Origin: Pseudomonas asplenii
Lineage (GTDB): Bacteria; Pseudomonadota; Gammaproteobacteria; Pseudomonadales; Pseudomonadaceae
Assembly (NCBI RefSeq): GCF_001293465.1
Contig: NZ_JSYZ01000019.1
Location: 291,247-355,246, forward strand
Length of the DNA: 64,000 bases
Direction of reading: 5' to 3'
The notes under the pieces are model-generated. The model searched no databases and was not told the DNA's origin. It worked only from the letters and a program-made list of their open reading frames with translations. Positions 18,878-26,474 of this stretch are shown here, in pieces (position 1 is the stretch's first letter; each line of letters starts with the position of its first letter). Position numbers and translations under genes: made by a program.

Positions 18878-19237
18878 GTGAGCGTCAATCAGGAAGAACA
18901 CCTCGACTACGATGTGCTCAGCGCATTGCAGGAAGTCATGGAGGACGAGTATCCGGTGCTGCTGGACACCTTCCTTGACGATTCGGAAAAGCGCCTGGGC
19001 CAGTTGCATCAGGCTGACAACCCGACCGAGCTGGGCCTGGTTGCCCACAGCTTCAAGGGCAGCAGCAGCAACATGGGCGCGTTTCATCTGGCCGACCTTT
19101 GCCGGCAGTTGGAAGAGCAGGCGGCGCAGCTGCCGTTGCCGGAGGTCGAGGCTCTGCTCGGGCAGATCGATCGCGAGTACGAGCAGGTGCGCTATCTGTA
19201 TGCGCGCGAGCGCGAGCGATTCCCGGTCAAACAGTAG
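18878..19237 (+). CDS. hptB: HptB histidine phosphotransfer protein
   Basis: 119 residues from GTG 18878 (after AGGGAG). Single Hpt domain with phospho-acceptor His57 in LVAHSFKGSSSNMG. In Pseudomonas it collects phosphate from several hybrid kinases (such as RetS, PA1611-type and SagS) and passes it to HsbR. Its place inside the flagellar cluster ties Gac/Rsm-branch signalling to motility. Confidence 0.92.
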   Translation: MSVNQEEHLDYDVLSALQEVMEDEYPVLLDTFLDDSEKRLGQLHQADNPTELGLVAHSFKGSSSNMGAFHLADLCRQLEEQAAQLPLPEVEALLGQIDREYEQVRYLYARERERFPVKQ

Positions 19238-19259
19238 TTCGCGCGGTTGCCGGGTAAGC

Positions 19260-19276
19260 TGGCCCGAACCTTGCTT
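19260..19276 (+). promoter_or_regulatory. Sigma54 promoter of fliK
   Basis: TGGCCCGAACCTTGCTT with GG at 19261-19262 and GC at 19273-19274 (10-nt gap), 49 nt before fliK and just after hptB. Confidence 0.8.
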
Positions 19277-19324
19277 GCACTCACTGCATCGAATTCACGA
19301 TCCCTGTGCAGCGGAGACTGTGTT

Positions 19325-20737
19325 ATGCCCCTCGCTCCCAATCCTTTTCTCCAGGCCAACGCTGCGGCCAAGTCCAAGGTGGACCTCGCGAGCAGCCAGC
19401 CGACTCCGGCTGCGCAGCCCAAGGACAACGGGTCCAGCTTTGCGCAGGTCTACAAGGACACCCAGAGCAAACCGGCCAAAGTAGCCGATAGCGTGGTCAA
19501 GTCGACTCGGGACAGCAGTGCCGCGGTACCGGCCAAAAAGGACGCGATCCCCAGCAAGCAGGACGATGCGGCAAAGCCGGCGGTTGCCGATAGCGGCAAT
19601 TCCTTGCCTGCCAGCAAGACCGATGACAAGACCGCCACCGGCAGCGACACCGCTCAGGCTGGCAGTGATGACCAGGCGAGCACCGACGACAGCGGCAAGG
19701 ACACCAGCGGCAGCACCGCGGTGGCGGATGCCGCTCCGGTGGACCCGGTTGTCGATCCGGCGTTGATCCAGGCTGTCGTCACGCCGCCGGCTGCTCAAAC
19801 GCCGCCCGCGCCGGTGCAGCCGCAACCGGTGGTGGAGGCGCCGCTGGCGGCGGCTGTGACCGCAGCGCCGGCGCAGGCTGCCACGACACCGTCGAGCACC
19901 GACGACTTCGACCCGAACGCCGATCCGTTGGACAACCTGCCGGTCGTGCGCCTGGCGATGGAGCAGAGCGGTCACGTGTCGGCCGCCAGCCAATCGACCA
20001 CCCCCAAGACCGCCGGCAACGGCGACCAGGATCCGACCCAGGCGCAGAACCTGGCCGGCAACCTGGGTATGCTGGTGGATCAGAAAACCGACACCGGCAC
20101 CACCGAACAGGGCGGCGAGAAGTCCTTCAAGGGCCTGATCGAAGATGGCCTGAAGGATCTGAAAGGCGCTTCCAGCGACACCCGGGTCGATGATTTCGCC
20201 AATCGCCTGGCGGCCTTGACCCAGGCAGCGGTACCCAAGACCGCCAATGCCCTGCCGGTCAACCAGTCATTGGCCATGCACCAGAGCGGGTGGACCGAGG
20301 AAGTGGTCAACCGGGTCATGTACCTGTCGAGTGCCAACCTCAAGTCCGCTGATATCCAGCTGGAGCCGGCGGAGCTCGGGCGGCTGGACATCAAGGTCAA
20401 CATGGCGGCCGATCAGACCACGCAGATCAATTTCATCAGCGGCCATGCCGGTGTTCGTGATGCGCTGGAAGGCAACCTGTTCCGTCTGCGCGAGATGCTC
20501 CAGCAGCAGGGCCTGGGCCAGACCGATGTCAGCGTGTCCGACCAGGCGCGTGGCTGGGCCGGCCAGGGGCAGGACCCGCAACAGCAGCAACAGCAGGCCC
20601 AGAAGGGCAACAACAACGGTGGCACCCGCGTTGATGGTGGCGATGATGAGCTGTCCGTCGCAGCGGTCGGTGACGCAGCGGCGGCGGCCGGCACCAGCGT
20701 CGTGGTGGGCTCCAGCGCGGTCGACTACTACGCCTGA
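19325..20737 (+). CDS. fliK: Hook-length control protein FliK
   Basis: 470 residues from ATG 19325, after GCGGAGA. The N-terminal two thirds are low-complexity and rich in Ala, Asp, Pro, Thr and Gln. The conserved C-terminal substrate-switch domain lies near 310-420 (SADIQLEPAELGRLDIKVNM, ISGHAGVRDALEGNLFRLRE). The tail is Gln/Asn/Gly-rich. The secreted molecular ruler contacts FlhB-CC to switch export from hook to filament proteins. A second FliK-like gene lies at 41314-42885. Confidence 0.93.
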   Translation: MPLAPNPFLQANAAAKSKVDLASSQPTPAAQPKDNGSSFAQVYKDTQSKPAKVADSVVKSTRDSSAAVPAKKDAIPSKQDDAAKPAVADSGNSLPASKTDDKTATGSDTAQAGSDDQASTDDSGKDTSGSTAVADAAPVDPVVDPALIQAVVTPPAAQTPPAPVQPQPVVEAPLAAAVTAAPAQAATTPSSTDDFDPNADPLDNLPVVRLAMEQSGHVSAASQSTTPKTAGNGDQDPTQAQNLAGNLGMLVDQKTDTGTTEQGGEKSFKGLIEDGLKDLKGASSDTRVDDFANRLAALTQAAVPKTANALPVNQSLAMHQSGWTEEVVNRVMYLSSANLKSADIQLEPAELGRLDIKVNMAADQTTQINFISGHAGVRDALEGNLFRLREMLQQQGLGQTDVSVSDQARGWAGQGQDPQQQQQQAQKGNNNGGTRVDGGDDELSVAAVGDAAAAAGTSVVVGSSAVDYYA

Positions 20738-20873
20738 GGCCGCGCCTTTCAGCGCCTTGTCCTTGCAGGTGCCGTACCGCCGGCTCCTGCCGGGAGCTGC
20801 ACGCCTTCATGGAAGCGGTCGGGCGGGCGTCTTTGCCGCCCGGTGCCGCTCTCGTCCTTTCTTTCGCCAACTC

Positions 20874-20889
20874 TGGCATAACACTTGCT
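20874..20889 (+). promoter_or_regulatory. Sigma54 promoter of the fliL operon
   Basis: TGGCATAACACTTGCT with GG at 20875-20876 and GC at 20887-20888 (10-nt gap), 50 nt before fliL. Together with the 202-nt gap after fliK it makes fliLMNOPQR-flhB a separate unit. Confidence 0.85.
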
Positions 20890-20939
20890 CCTGCCTAGCC
20901 GTGCGACTGTGAAAAACCGAATAGTGACGGATTATTGGC

Positions 20940-21452
20940 ATGGCGAAGAGCGAAGCAGCAGCGGTAAAGGAACCAGGCGGGAAAAGCAAACTCAAGCTGA
21001 TTATCGTGATCGTGGTGGCGCTGTTGCTGGCCATCGGTCTGTCCGTGGGTGCGACCTGGTATTTCATGCACAGTGCCCAGAGCAAGCCCGCACCGGAGGC
21101 GCATGCCGAGGCGGCCCCGGCCGGCAAGCAGCCGGCGATCTACGAGCCGATGGCGCCGGCCTTCGTTGCCAACTTCAAGGACGCCACCGGCCGCCAGCGC
21201 TACATGCAGGTGAGCATCACCCTGCTGGCGCGCAACCAGGCTGATCTGGATGCCCTCAAAGTGCACATGCCGGTGATCCGCAACAACCTGGTCATGCTGT
21301 TCTCCGGGCAGACCTACGAAACCCTCGCGACTCCGGTCGGTCAGGAACTGCTGCGCCAGAAGGCCACTGCCAGCGTGCAGGAAGTGGCCCAGAAAGAGGT
21401 GGGCAAGGTCGTGGTCGAACAGTTGCTCTTCACTAACTACGTACTGCAGTAG
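20940..21452 (+). CDS. fliL: Stator-associated protein FliL
   Basis: 170 residues. A short cytoplasmic N-terminus, one transmembrane helix about 18-40 (LKLIIVIVVALLLAIGLSVG), then a periplasmic SPFH-like domain ending KVVVEQLLFTNYVLQ. FliL rings the stator units and supports torque under load. Ten nt before fliM. Confidence 0.95.
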   Translation: MAKSEAAAVKEPGGKSKLKLIIVIVVALLLAIGLSVGATWYFMHSAQSKPAPEAHAEAAPAGKQPAIYEPMAPAFVANFKDATGRQRYMQVSITLLARNQADLDALKVHMPVIRNNLVMLFSGQTYETLATPVGQELLRQKATASVQEVAQKEVGKVVVEQLLFTNYVLQ

Positions 21453-21461
21453 GATCACGAC

Positions 21462-22430
21462 ATGGCCGTGCAGGACCTGCTGTCCCAGGATGAGATCGAT
21501 GCCCTCTTGCATGGCGTCGACGACGGTCTGGTACAGACCGAAAACGTTGCCGACCCCGGCAGCGTCAAAAGTTACGACCTGACCAGCCAGGATCGCATCG
21601 TCCGTGGACGCATGCCGACCCTGGAGATGATCAACGAGCGTTTCGCCCGCTATACCCGTATCAGCATGTTCAACATGCTGCGCCGTTCCGCCGACGTGGC
21701 GGTGGGCGGGGTACAGGTGATGAAGTTCGGCGAATACGTGCACTCGCTGTACGTGCCGACCAGTCTCAACCTGGTCAAGATCAAGCCGCTGCGCGGCACT
21801 GCGCTGTTCATCCTCGACGCCAAGCTGGTGTTCAAGCTGGTGGACAACTTCTTCGGCGGCGACGGGCGTCACGCCAAGATCGAGGGCCGCGAGTTCACCC
21901 CGACCGAACTGCGGGTGGTGCGCATGGTGCTGGAGCAGGCCTTCGTCGATCTGAAGGAAGCCTGGCAGGCGATCATGGAAGTCAACTTCGAGTACATCAA
22001 CTCGGAAGTGAACCCGGCCATGGCCAACATCGTCGGCCCGAGCGAGGCGGTGGTGGTGTCCACGTTCCATATCGAACTCGACGGCGGTGGCGGCGACCTG
22101 CACGTGACCATGCCGTATTCGATGATCGAGCCAGTGCGCGAAATGCTCGACGCCGGCTTCCAGTCGGACCTCGACGACCAGGACGAGCGCTGGGTCAAGG
22201 CCCTGCGCGAAGACGTGCTGGATGTGGCCGTGCCGCTCAGTGCCACCGTGGCCCGCCGTCAGCTGCGCCTGCGGGACATCCTGCACATGCAGCCGGGGGA
22301 CGTGATTCCGGTGGAGTTGCCCGAGGACATGATCATGCGCGCCAACGGCGTGCCGTCGTTCAAGGTCAAGCTCGGTTCCCACAAGGGCAACCTGGCGTTG
22401 CAAGTGATTTCGCCGATCGAGCGCCGTTGA
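21462..22430 (+). CDS. fliM: C-ring switch protein FliM
   Basis: 322 residues. The N-terminal CheY-P-binding peptide LSQDEIDALLHG is at 7-18; the CheC-like middle domain follows; the C-terminal SpoA domain forms the ring with FliN. The EIDALL core resembles repeats found in CheA in this same window. Precedes fliN by 54 nt. Confidence 0.97.
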   Translation: MAVQDLLSQDEIDALLHGVDDGLVQTENVADPGSVKSYDLTSQDRIVRGRMPTLEMINERFARYTRISMFNMLRRSADVAVGGVQVMKFGEYVHSLYVPTSLNLVKIKPLRGTALFILDAKLVFKLVDNFFGGDGRHAKIEGREFTPTELRVVRMVLEQAFVDLKEAWQAIMEVNFEYINSEVNPAMANIVGPSEAVVVSTFHIELDGGGGDLHVTMPYSMIEPVREMLDAGFQSDLDDQDERWVKALREDVLDVAVPLSATVARRQLRLRDILHMQPGDVIPVELPEDMIMRANGVPSFKVKLGSHKGNLALQVISPIERR

Positions 22431-22484
22431 GCGCCCGATCAGGCATGTACCGTTAACTGAATTTCTGCCCGCCGAGGATGACTC

Positions 22485-22943
22485 ATGGCTGACGAACACG
22501 ATATGAATGACCAGGCCCTGGCTGACGAATGGGCGGCCGCCCTGGAAGAGTCCGGTGAATCCGGCCAGGCCGATATCGACGCCCTGCTGGCGGCCGATGC
22601 GGCCACCGCGCCGGGCTCCAACCGCCTGCCGATGGAAGAGTTCGGCAGCATGCCGAGGAGCCAGGACCCGGTCACCCTCGATGGGCCGAACCTGGACGTG
22701 ATCCTGGACATTCCGGTGTCGATTTCCATGGAAGTCGGCAGCACCGATATCAACATCCGCAACCTGCTGCAGTTGAACCAGGGGTCGGTGATCGAGCTCG
22801 ACCGCCTGGCCGGCGAGCCGCTGGACGTGCTGGTCAACGGTACGCTGATCGCCCACGGTGAAGTGGTGGTGGTGAACGAAAAGTTCGGTATCCGTCTGAC
22901 CGACGTGATCAGCCCGAGCGAACGCATCAAGAAGCTGCGCTGA
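22485..22943 (+). CDS. fliN: C-ring switch protein FliN
   Basis: 152 residues. C-terminal SpoA domain about 65-148 (LDVILDIPVSISMEVGSTDI, IRLTDVISPSERIKKLR). The N-terminal extension carries QADIDALLAAD at 28-38, close to the FliM CheY-binding motif and similar to the arrangement in Bacillus FliY. It forms the base of the C-ring and a FliH docking site. It abuts fliO. Confidence 0.96.
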   Translation: MADEHDMNDQALADEWAAALEESGESGQADIDALLAADAATAPGSNRLPMEEFGSMPRSQDPVTLDGPNLDVILDIPVSISMEVGSTDINIRNLLQLNQGSVIELDRLAGEPLDVLVNGTLIAHGEVVVVNEKFGIRLTDVISPSERIKKLR

Positions 22944-23378
22944 ATGAGCAGGTTCCTCGGCGCACTCCTGTGGCTGCCGGTCTCTGCGCTGGCCGCCGAG
23001 CCCGCGGCCACGGCGGCAGCGGCCCCTGCGTCGACGGTCGGTGGCGGGATGGCCGGGCAGTTGACGCAACTGGTGCTGGGCCTGCTGCTGGTGCTGGCGG
23101 TGATCTTCGTCCTCGCCTGGCTGGTGCGCCGCGTGCAGCAGGCGGGGCCGGCGGGCAAGGGGCAGGTGATCGAGGTCGTCGGCTCCCGTGCGCTCGGGCC
23201 GCGTGACCGGCTGGTGCTGGTGCAGGTCGGCAAGGAGCAGATCCTGCTCGGCCTGACGCCGGGTACGATCACTCCGTTGCACGTGCTCAAGGAGCCGGTC
23301 CAGGTGCCCAATGGCGAGCCGGCGGCCCCGGAGTTCGCCCAACGCCTGATGGAATTGCTGGGTAAGGACAAGAAGTGA
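22944..23378 (+). CDS. fliO: Export gate assembly protein FliO
   Basis: 144 residues starting directly after the fliN stop. A hydrophobic leader (about 1-18) is followed by an Ala-rich periplasmic stretch, a transmembrane helix about 40-62 (LVLGLLLVLAVIFVLAWLV) and a cytoplasmic beta domain. FliO is a scaffold for FliP pentamer/hexamer formation. Overlaps fliP (TGATG). Confidence 0.92.
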   Translation: MSRFLGALLWLPVSALAAEPAATAAAAPASTVGGGMAGQLTQLVLGLLLVLAVIFVLAWLVRRVQQAGPAGKGQVIEVVGSRALGPRDRLVLVQVGKEQILLGLTPGTITPLHVLKEPVQVPNGEPAAPEFAQRLMELLGKDKK

Positions 23379-24130
23379 TGGTTGCGTTGCGTTTCATCCT
23401 GACCCTGGCGCTGGTGCTGGCCGCGCCGCTGGCGTTCGCTGCCGATCCGTTGTCGATCCCGGCGATCACCGTCGGCACGGGCGCCAACGGCCAGCAGGAA
23501 TACTCGGTCAGCCTGCAGATCCTGCTGATCATGACGGCGCTGAGCTTCATCCCGGCGTTCGTCATCCTGATGACCAGCTTCACCCGGATCATCATCGTCT
23601 TCTCGATCCTGCGCCAGGCCCTGGGCCTGCAGCAGACGCCGTCGAACCAGATCCTCACCGGCATGGCGCTGTTCCTGACCCTGTTCGTCATGGCGCCGGT
23701 GTTCGACAAGGTCAACCAGCAGGCCCTGCAGCCCTATCTCGCCGAGAAGATGACGGCCCAGGATGCGGTGCTCAAGGCCCAGGGGCCGCTCAAGGATTTC
23801 ATGCTGGCGCAGACCCGCAGCAGTGACCTGGAGCTGTTCATGCGCCTGTCCAAGCGCACCGACATCGCCTCGCCGGACCAGGCGCCGCTGACCATCATCG
23901 TGCCGGCCTTCGTCACTTCCGAGCTGAAGACCGCGTTCCAGATCGGTTTCATGATCTTCATCCCGTTCCTGATCATCGACCTGGTGGTCGCCAGTGTGCT
24001 GATGGCGATGGGGATGATGATGCTGTCGCCGCTGATCATTTCCCTGCCGTTCAAGATCATGCTGTTCGTGCTGGTGGATGGTTGGGCGCTGATCATCGGT
24101 ACCCTGGCCAGCAGTTTTGGTGGTGTCTAG
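23378..24130 (+). CDS. fliP: Export gate protein FliP
   Basis: 250 residues from ATG 23378, overlapping the fliO stop; GTG 23375 is less likely. A cleavable signal peptide ends near PLAFAADP, followed by the conserved ILLIMTALSFIPAFVILMTSFTR and four membrane segments. Forms the core export channel with FliQ and FliR. Confidence 0.96.
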   Translation: MVALRFILTLALVLAAPLAFAADPLSIPAITVGTGANGQQEYSVSLQILLIMTALSFIPAFVILMTSFTRIIIVFSILRQALGLQQTPSNQILTGMALFLTLFVMAPVFDKVNQQALQPYLAEKMTAQDAVLKAQGPLKDFMLAQTRSSDLELFMRLSKRTDIASPDQAPLTIIVPAFVTSELKTAFQIGFMIFIPFLIIDLVVASVLMAMGMMMLSPLIISLPFKIMLFVLVDGWALIIGTLASSFGGV

Positions 24131-24150
24131 ATATTTACGGGTAGCGCGCC

Positions 24151-24420
24151 ATGACGCCTGAAGTAGCCATTGATATTTTCCGTGATGCCCTCTGGCTGAC
24201 CACGCTGATGGTTTCGGTGCTGGTGGTGCCAAGCCTGATCGTCGGGTTGATCGTGGCGATGTTCCAGGCCGCCACGCAGATCAACGAACAGACCCTGGGT
24301 TTCCTGCCGCGCCTGCTGGTGATGCTGATCACCCTGATCGTGGCCGGGCCATGGCTGGTGCAGAAGTTCATGGAGTACATCCAGTCGCTCTATGGCAGCA
24401 TCCCGCAGGTCATCGGCTGA
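24151..24420 (+). CDS. fliQ: Export gate protein FliQ
   Basis: 89 residues, two transmembrane hairpin helices (about 15-40 and 50-75), starting MTPEVAIDIFRDALWLTTLM. Four copies wrap the FliP-FliR helix in the gate. The fliR start follows by 1 nt. Confidence 0.95.
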   Translation: MTPEVAIDIFRDALWLTTLMVSVLVVPSLIVGLIVAMFQAATQINEQTLGFLPRLLVMLITLIVAGPWLVQKFMEYIQSLYGSIPQVIG

Positions 24421-24421
24421 C

Positions 24422-25204
24422 ATGTCGCTGCTGGCGCTGACCGACGCGCAGATCAGCACCTGGGTCGCGAGCTTCATGTTGCCGCTGTTCCGGGTCGGCG
24501 CGGTGCTGATGACCATGCCGATCTTCGGTACCACCCTGGTTTCGCGACGGATCCGGATGTATTTCATCCTGGCCATTACCGTGGTGATCGCGCCCGGCCT
24601 GCCGCCGATGCCCGAAGTCCACCCGCTCGATCTCAGCGGGCTGATGCTGATCGCCGAGCAGATCATCATCGGCGCCTTGCTCGGTTTCTCCCTGCAACTG
24701 TTCTTCCAGGCCTTCGTGGTGGCCGGACAGATCGTCGCGATCCAGATGGGCATGGGCTTCGCCTCCATGGTCGACCCGGTCAATGGTGTCTCGACGGCGG
24801 TGATCGGGCAGTTCTTCACCATGCTGGTGACCCTGATGTTTCTCGGGATGAACGGTCACCTGGTGGTGTTCGAGGTGCTGACCGAGAGCTTCACCACCCT
24901 GCCGGTGGGCAGTGGCCTGGCGACCACGGATTTCTGGACGATCGTCGGCAAGCTCGGCTGGGTACTCGCCGCGGCGCTGATGCTGGTACTGCCGGCGATC
25001 ACCGCGCTGCTGGTGGTCAACGTGGCCTTCGGCATCATGACCCGCGCCGCGCCGCAACTGAACATTTTCTCCATCGGCTTCCCGTTGACCCTGGCGTTGG
25101 GGATGCTGATCCTCTGGGTCAGCCTCGGGGATATTCTCAATCAGTATCAACCGCTGGTCGTCGAGGCCCTGCAGTTTTTACGTGAACTGGCACGGGCGCG
25201 CTGA
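24422..25204 (+). CDS. fliR: Export gate protein FliR
   Basis: 260 residues from ATG 24422, placed right after the fliQ stop. Multiple hydrophobic segments, with the family motif MGFASMVDPVNGVSTAVIGQ. Single-copy gate subunit that nucleates rod growth. Two nt before flhB. Confidence 0.95.
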   Translation: MSLLALTDAQISTWVASFMLPLFRVGAVLMTMPIFGTTLVSRRIRMYFILAITVVIAPGLPPMPEVHPLDLSGLMLIAEQIIIGALLGFSLQLFFQAFVVAGQIVAIQMGMGFASMVDPVNGVSTAVIGQFFTMLVTLMFLGMNGHLVVFEVLTESFTTLPVGSGLATTDFWTIVGKLGWVLAAALMLVLPAITALLVVNVAFGIMTRAAPQLNIFSIGFPLTLALGMLILWVSLGDILNQYQPLVVEALQFLRELARAR

Positions 25205-25206
25205 GC

Positions 25207-26346
25207 ATGGCAGAGAGCGAGAGCGGTCAGGACAAGACAGAAGAGCCCACGGAGAAACGCAAGAAGGACTCCCGGGAAAAGGGTGAGATCGCCCGCTCCA
25301 AGGAGCTCAATACGCTCGCGGTGATGCTGGCCGGGGCGGGTGGGCTGCTGGTCTTCGGCGGTACGCTGGCGCAGCAGATGGCCGAGCTGATGCGCTTGAA
25401 CTTCACCCTGTCGCGCGAGGTGGTGCTCGACCAGCGCTACATGGCGATCTTCCTCATGCAGTCGGGCAAGCTGGCGATCCTGGCGGTGCAGCCGCTGCTG
25501 CTGACTCTGCTGATCGCCGCCTTCGTCGGGCCGATTTCCCTGGGTGGCTGGTTGTTCGCCGCCGGCAGCATGGCACCCAAGTTCAGCCGGATGAATCCGC
25601 TGGCCGGTCTCAAGCGGATGTTCTCGACCAAGGCCCTGGTGGAACTGCTCAAGGCCCTGGCGAAATTCTTCATCGTCCTGCTGGTGGCGCTGGCGGTGCT
25701 GTCGTCGGATATCGACGATCTGGTGCGGATAGCCCATGAGCCGCTGGAAATGGCGATTATCCACAGCCTGCAACTGGTCGGCTGGAGTGCCTTGTGGATG
25801 TCCCTCGGCCTGCTGCTGATCGCTGCGGTGGATGTGCCGGTGCAGTTGTGGGAAAGCCACAAGAAGCTGCTGATGACCAAGCAGGAAGTGCGCGACGAAT
25901 ACAAGGATCAGGAAGGGCGTCCCGAGGTCAAGCAGCGGATTCGCCAGTTGCAGCGGGAGATGTCCCAGCGTCGGATGATGGCGGCGATTCCCGAGGCCGA
26001 CGTGGTCATCACCAACCCGACCCACTACGCGGTCGCGCTCAAGTACGATTCGGAAAAGGGCGGGGCGCCGATCCTGTTGGCCAAGGGTAACGACTTCATT
26101 GCCCTGAAGATCCGCGAGATCGCTGTCGAACACGACATCATGCTGCTCGAATCACCGGCCTTGGCCCGTTCGATCTACTACTCCACCGAGCTGGAGCAGG
26201 AGATTCCGGCGGGGCTGTATCTGGCGGTGGCGCAGGTGCTGGCGTACGTCTACCAGATCCGCCAGTTCCGCGCGGGCAAGGGCCGCCGGCCGGACCCGCT
26301 CAAGGACGACCTGCCGATTCCGCCGGAGTTGCGCCGCGATTCCTGA
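25207..26346 (+). CDS. flhB: Export specificity protein FlhB
   Basis: 379 residues. The cytoplasmic N-terminus is Lys/Glu-rich (EKRKKDSREKGEIARSKEL), then four transmembrane helices (about 35-210), then the cytoplasmic domain with autocleavage motif NPTH at 270-273. Cleavage between Asn and Pro with FliK input switches export to late substrates. The cleaved FlhB-CC half has a stand-alone homologue at 40988-41317. Confidence 0.97.
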   Translation: MAESESGQDKTEEPTEKRKKDSREKGEIARSKELNTLAVMLAGAGGLLVFGGTLAQQMAELMRLNFTLSREVVLDQRYMAIFLMQSGKLAILAVQPLLLTLLIAAFVGPISLGGWLFAAGSMAPKFSRMNPLAGLKRMFSTKALVELLKALAKFFIVLLVALAVLSSDIDDLVRIAHEPLEMAIIHSLQLVGWSALWMSLGLLLIAAVDVPVQLWESHKKLLMTKQEVRDEYKDQEGRPEVKQRIRQLQREMSQRRMMAAIPEADVVITNPTHYAVALKYDSEKGGAPILLAKGNDFIALKIREIAVEHDIMLLESPALARSIYYSTELEQEIPAGLYLAVAQVLAYVYQIRQFRAGKGRRPDPLKDDLPIPPELRRDS

Positions 26347-26397
26347 TGGGCCCGCAAGTCTTGCTTTCCCCCGCATTTTCAACGTCTTCGTCATAGT

Positions 26398-26413
26398 TGG
26401 AGAGCTTCTTGCA
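26398..26413 (+). promoter_or_regulatory. Sigma54 promoter of flhA
   Basis: TGGAGAGCTTCTTGCA with GG at 26399-26400 and GC at 26411-26412 (10-nt gap), 61 nt before flhA. The -24 box lacks the usual C after TGG. The element lies in an imperfect palindrome (GCTTCT-TGC-AGAAGC with GGAG/CTCC flanks) that puts the -12 GC in the loop. Confidence 0.75.
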
Positions 26414-26474
26414 GAAGCAGCTCCACGACGCCCGCAGGCGTCAAAAGTTTGCTTCAAGGTGACGAGGAATACCG

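Noticed and set aside
20815..20860. GGGCGG...CCGCCC hairpin after fliK
   Set aside because: Not followed by T's; may be chance in GC-rich DNA.
20895..23342. 815-codon minus-strand open frame opposite fliL-fliO
   Set aside because: Shadow frame of four confident flagellar genes.
26347..26365. sigma54-like TGGGCCCGCAAGTCTTGC before flhA
   Set aside because: The spacing is 12 nt; the correct element is at 26398.
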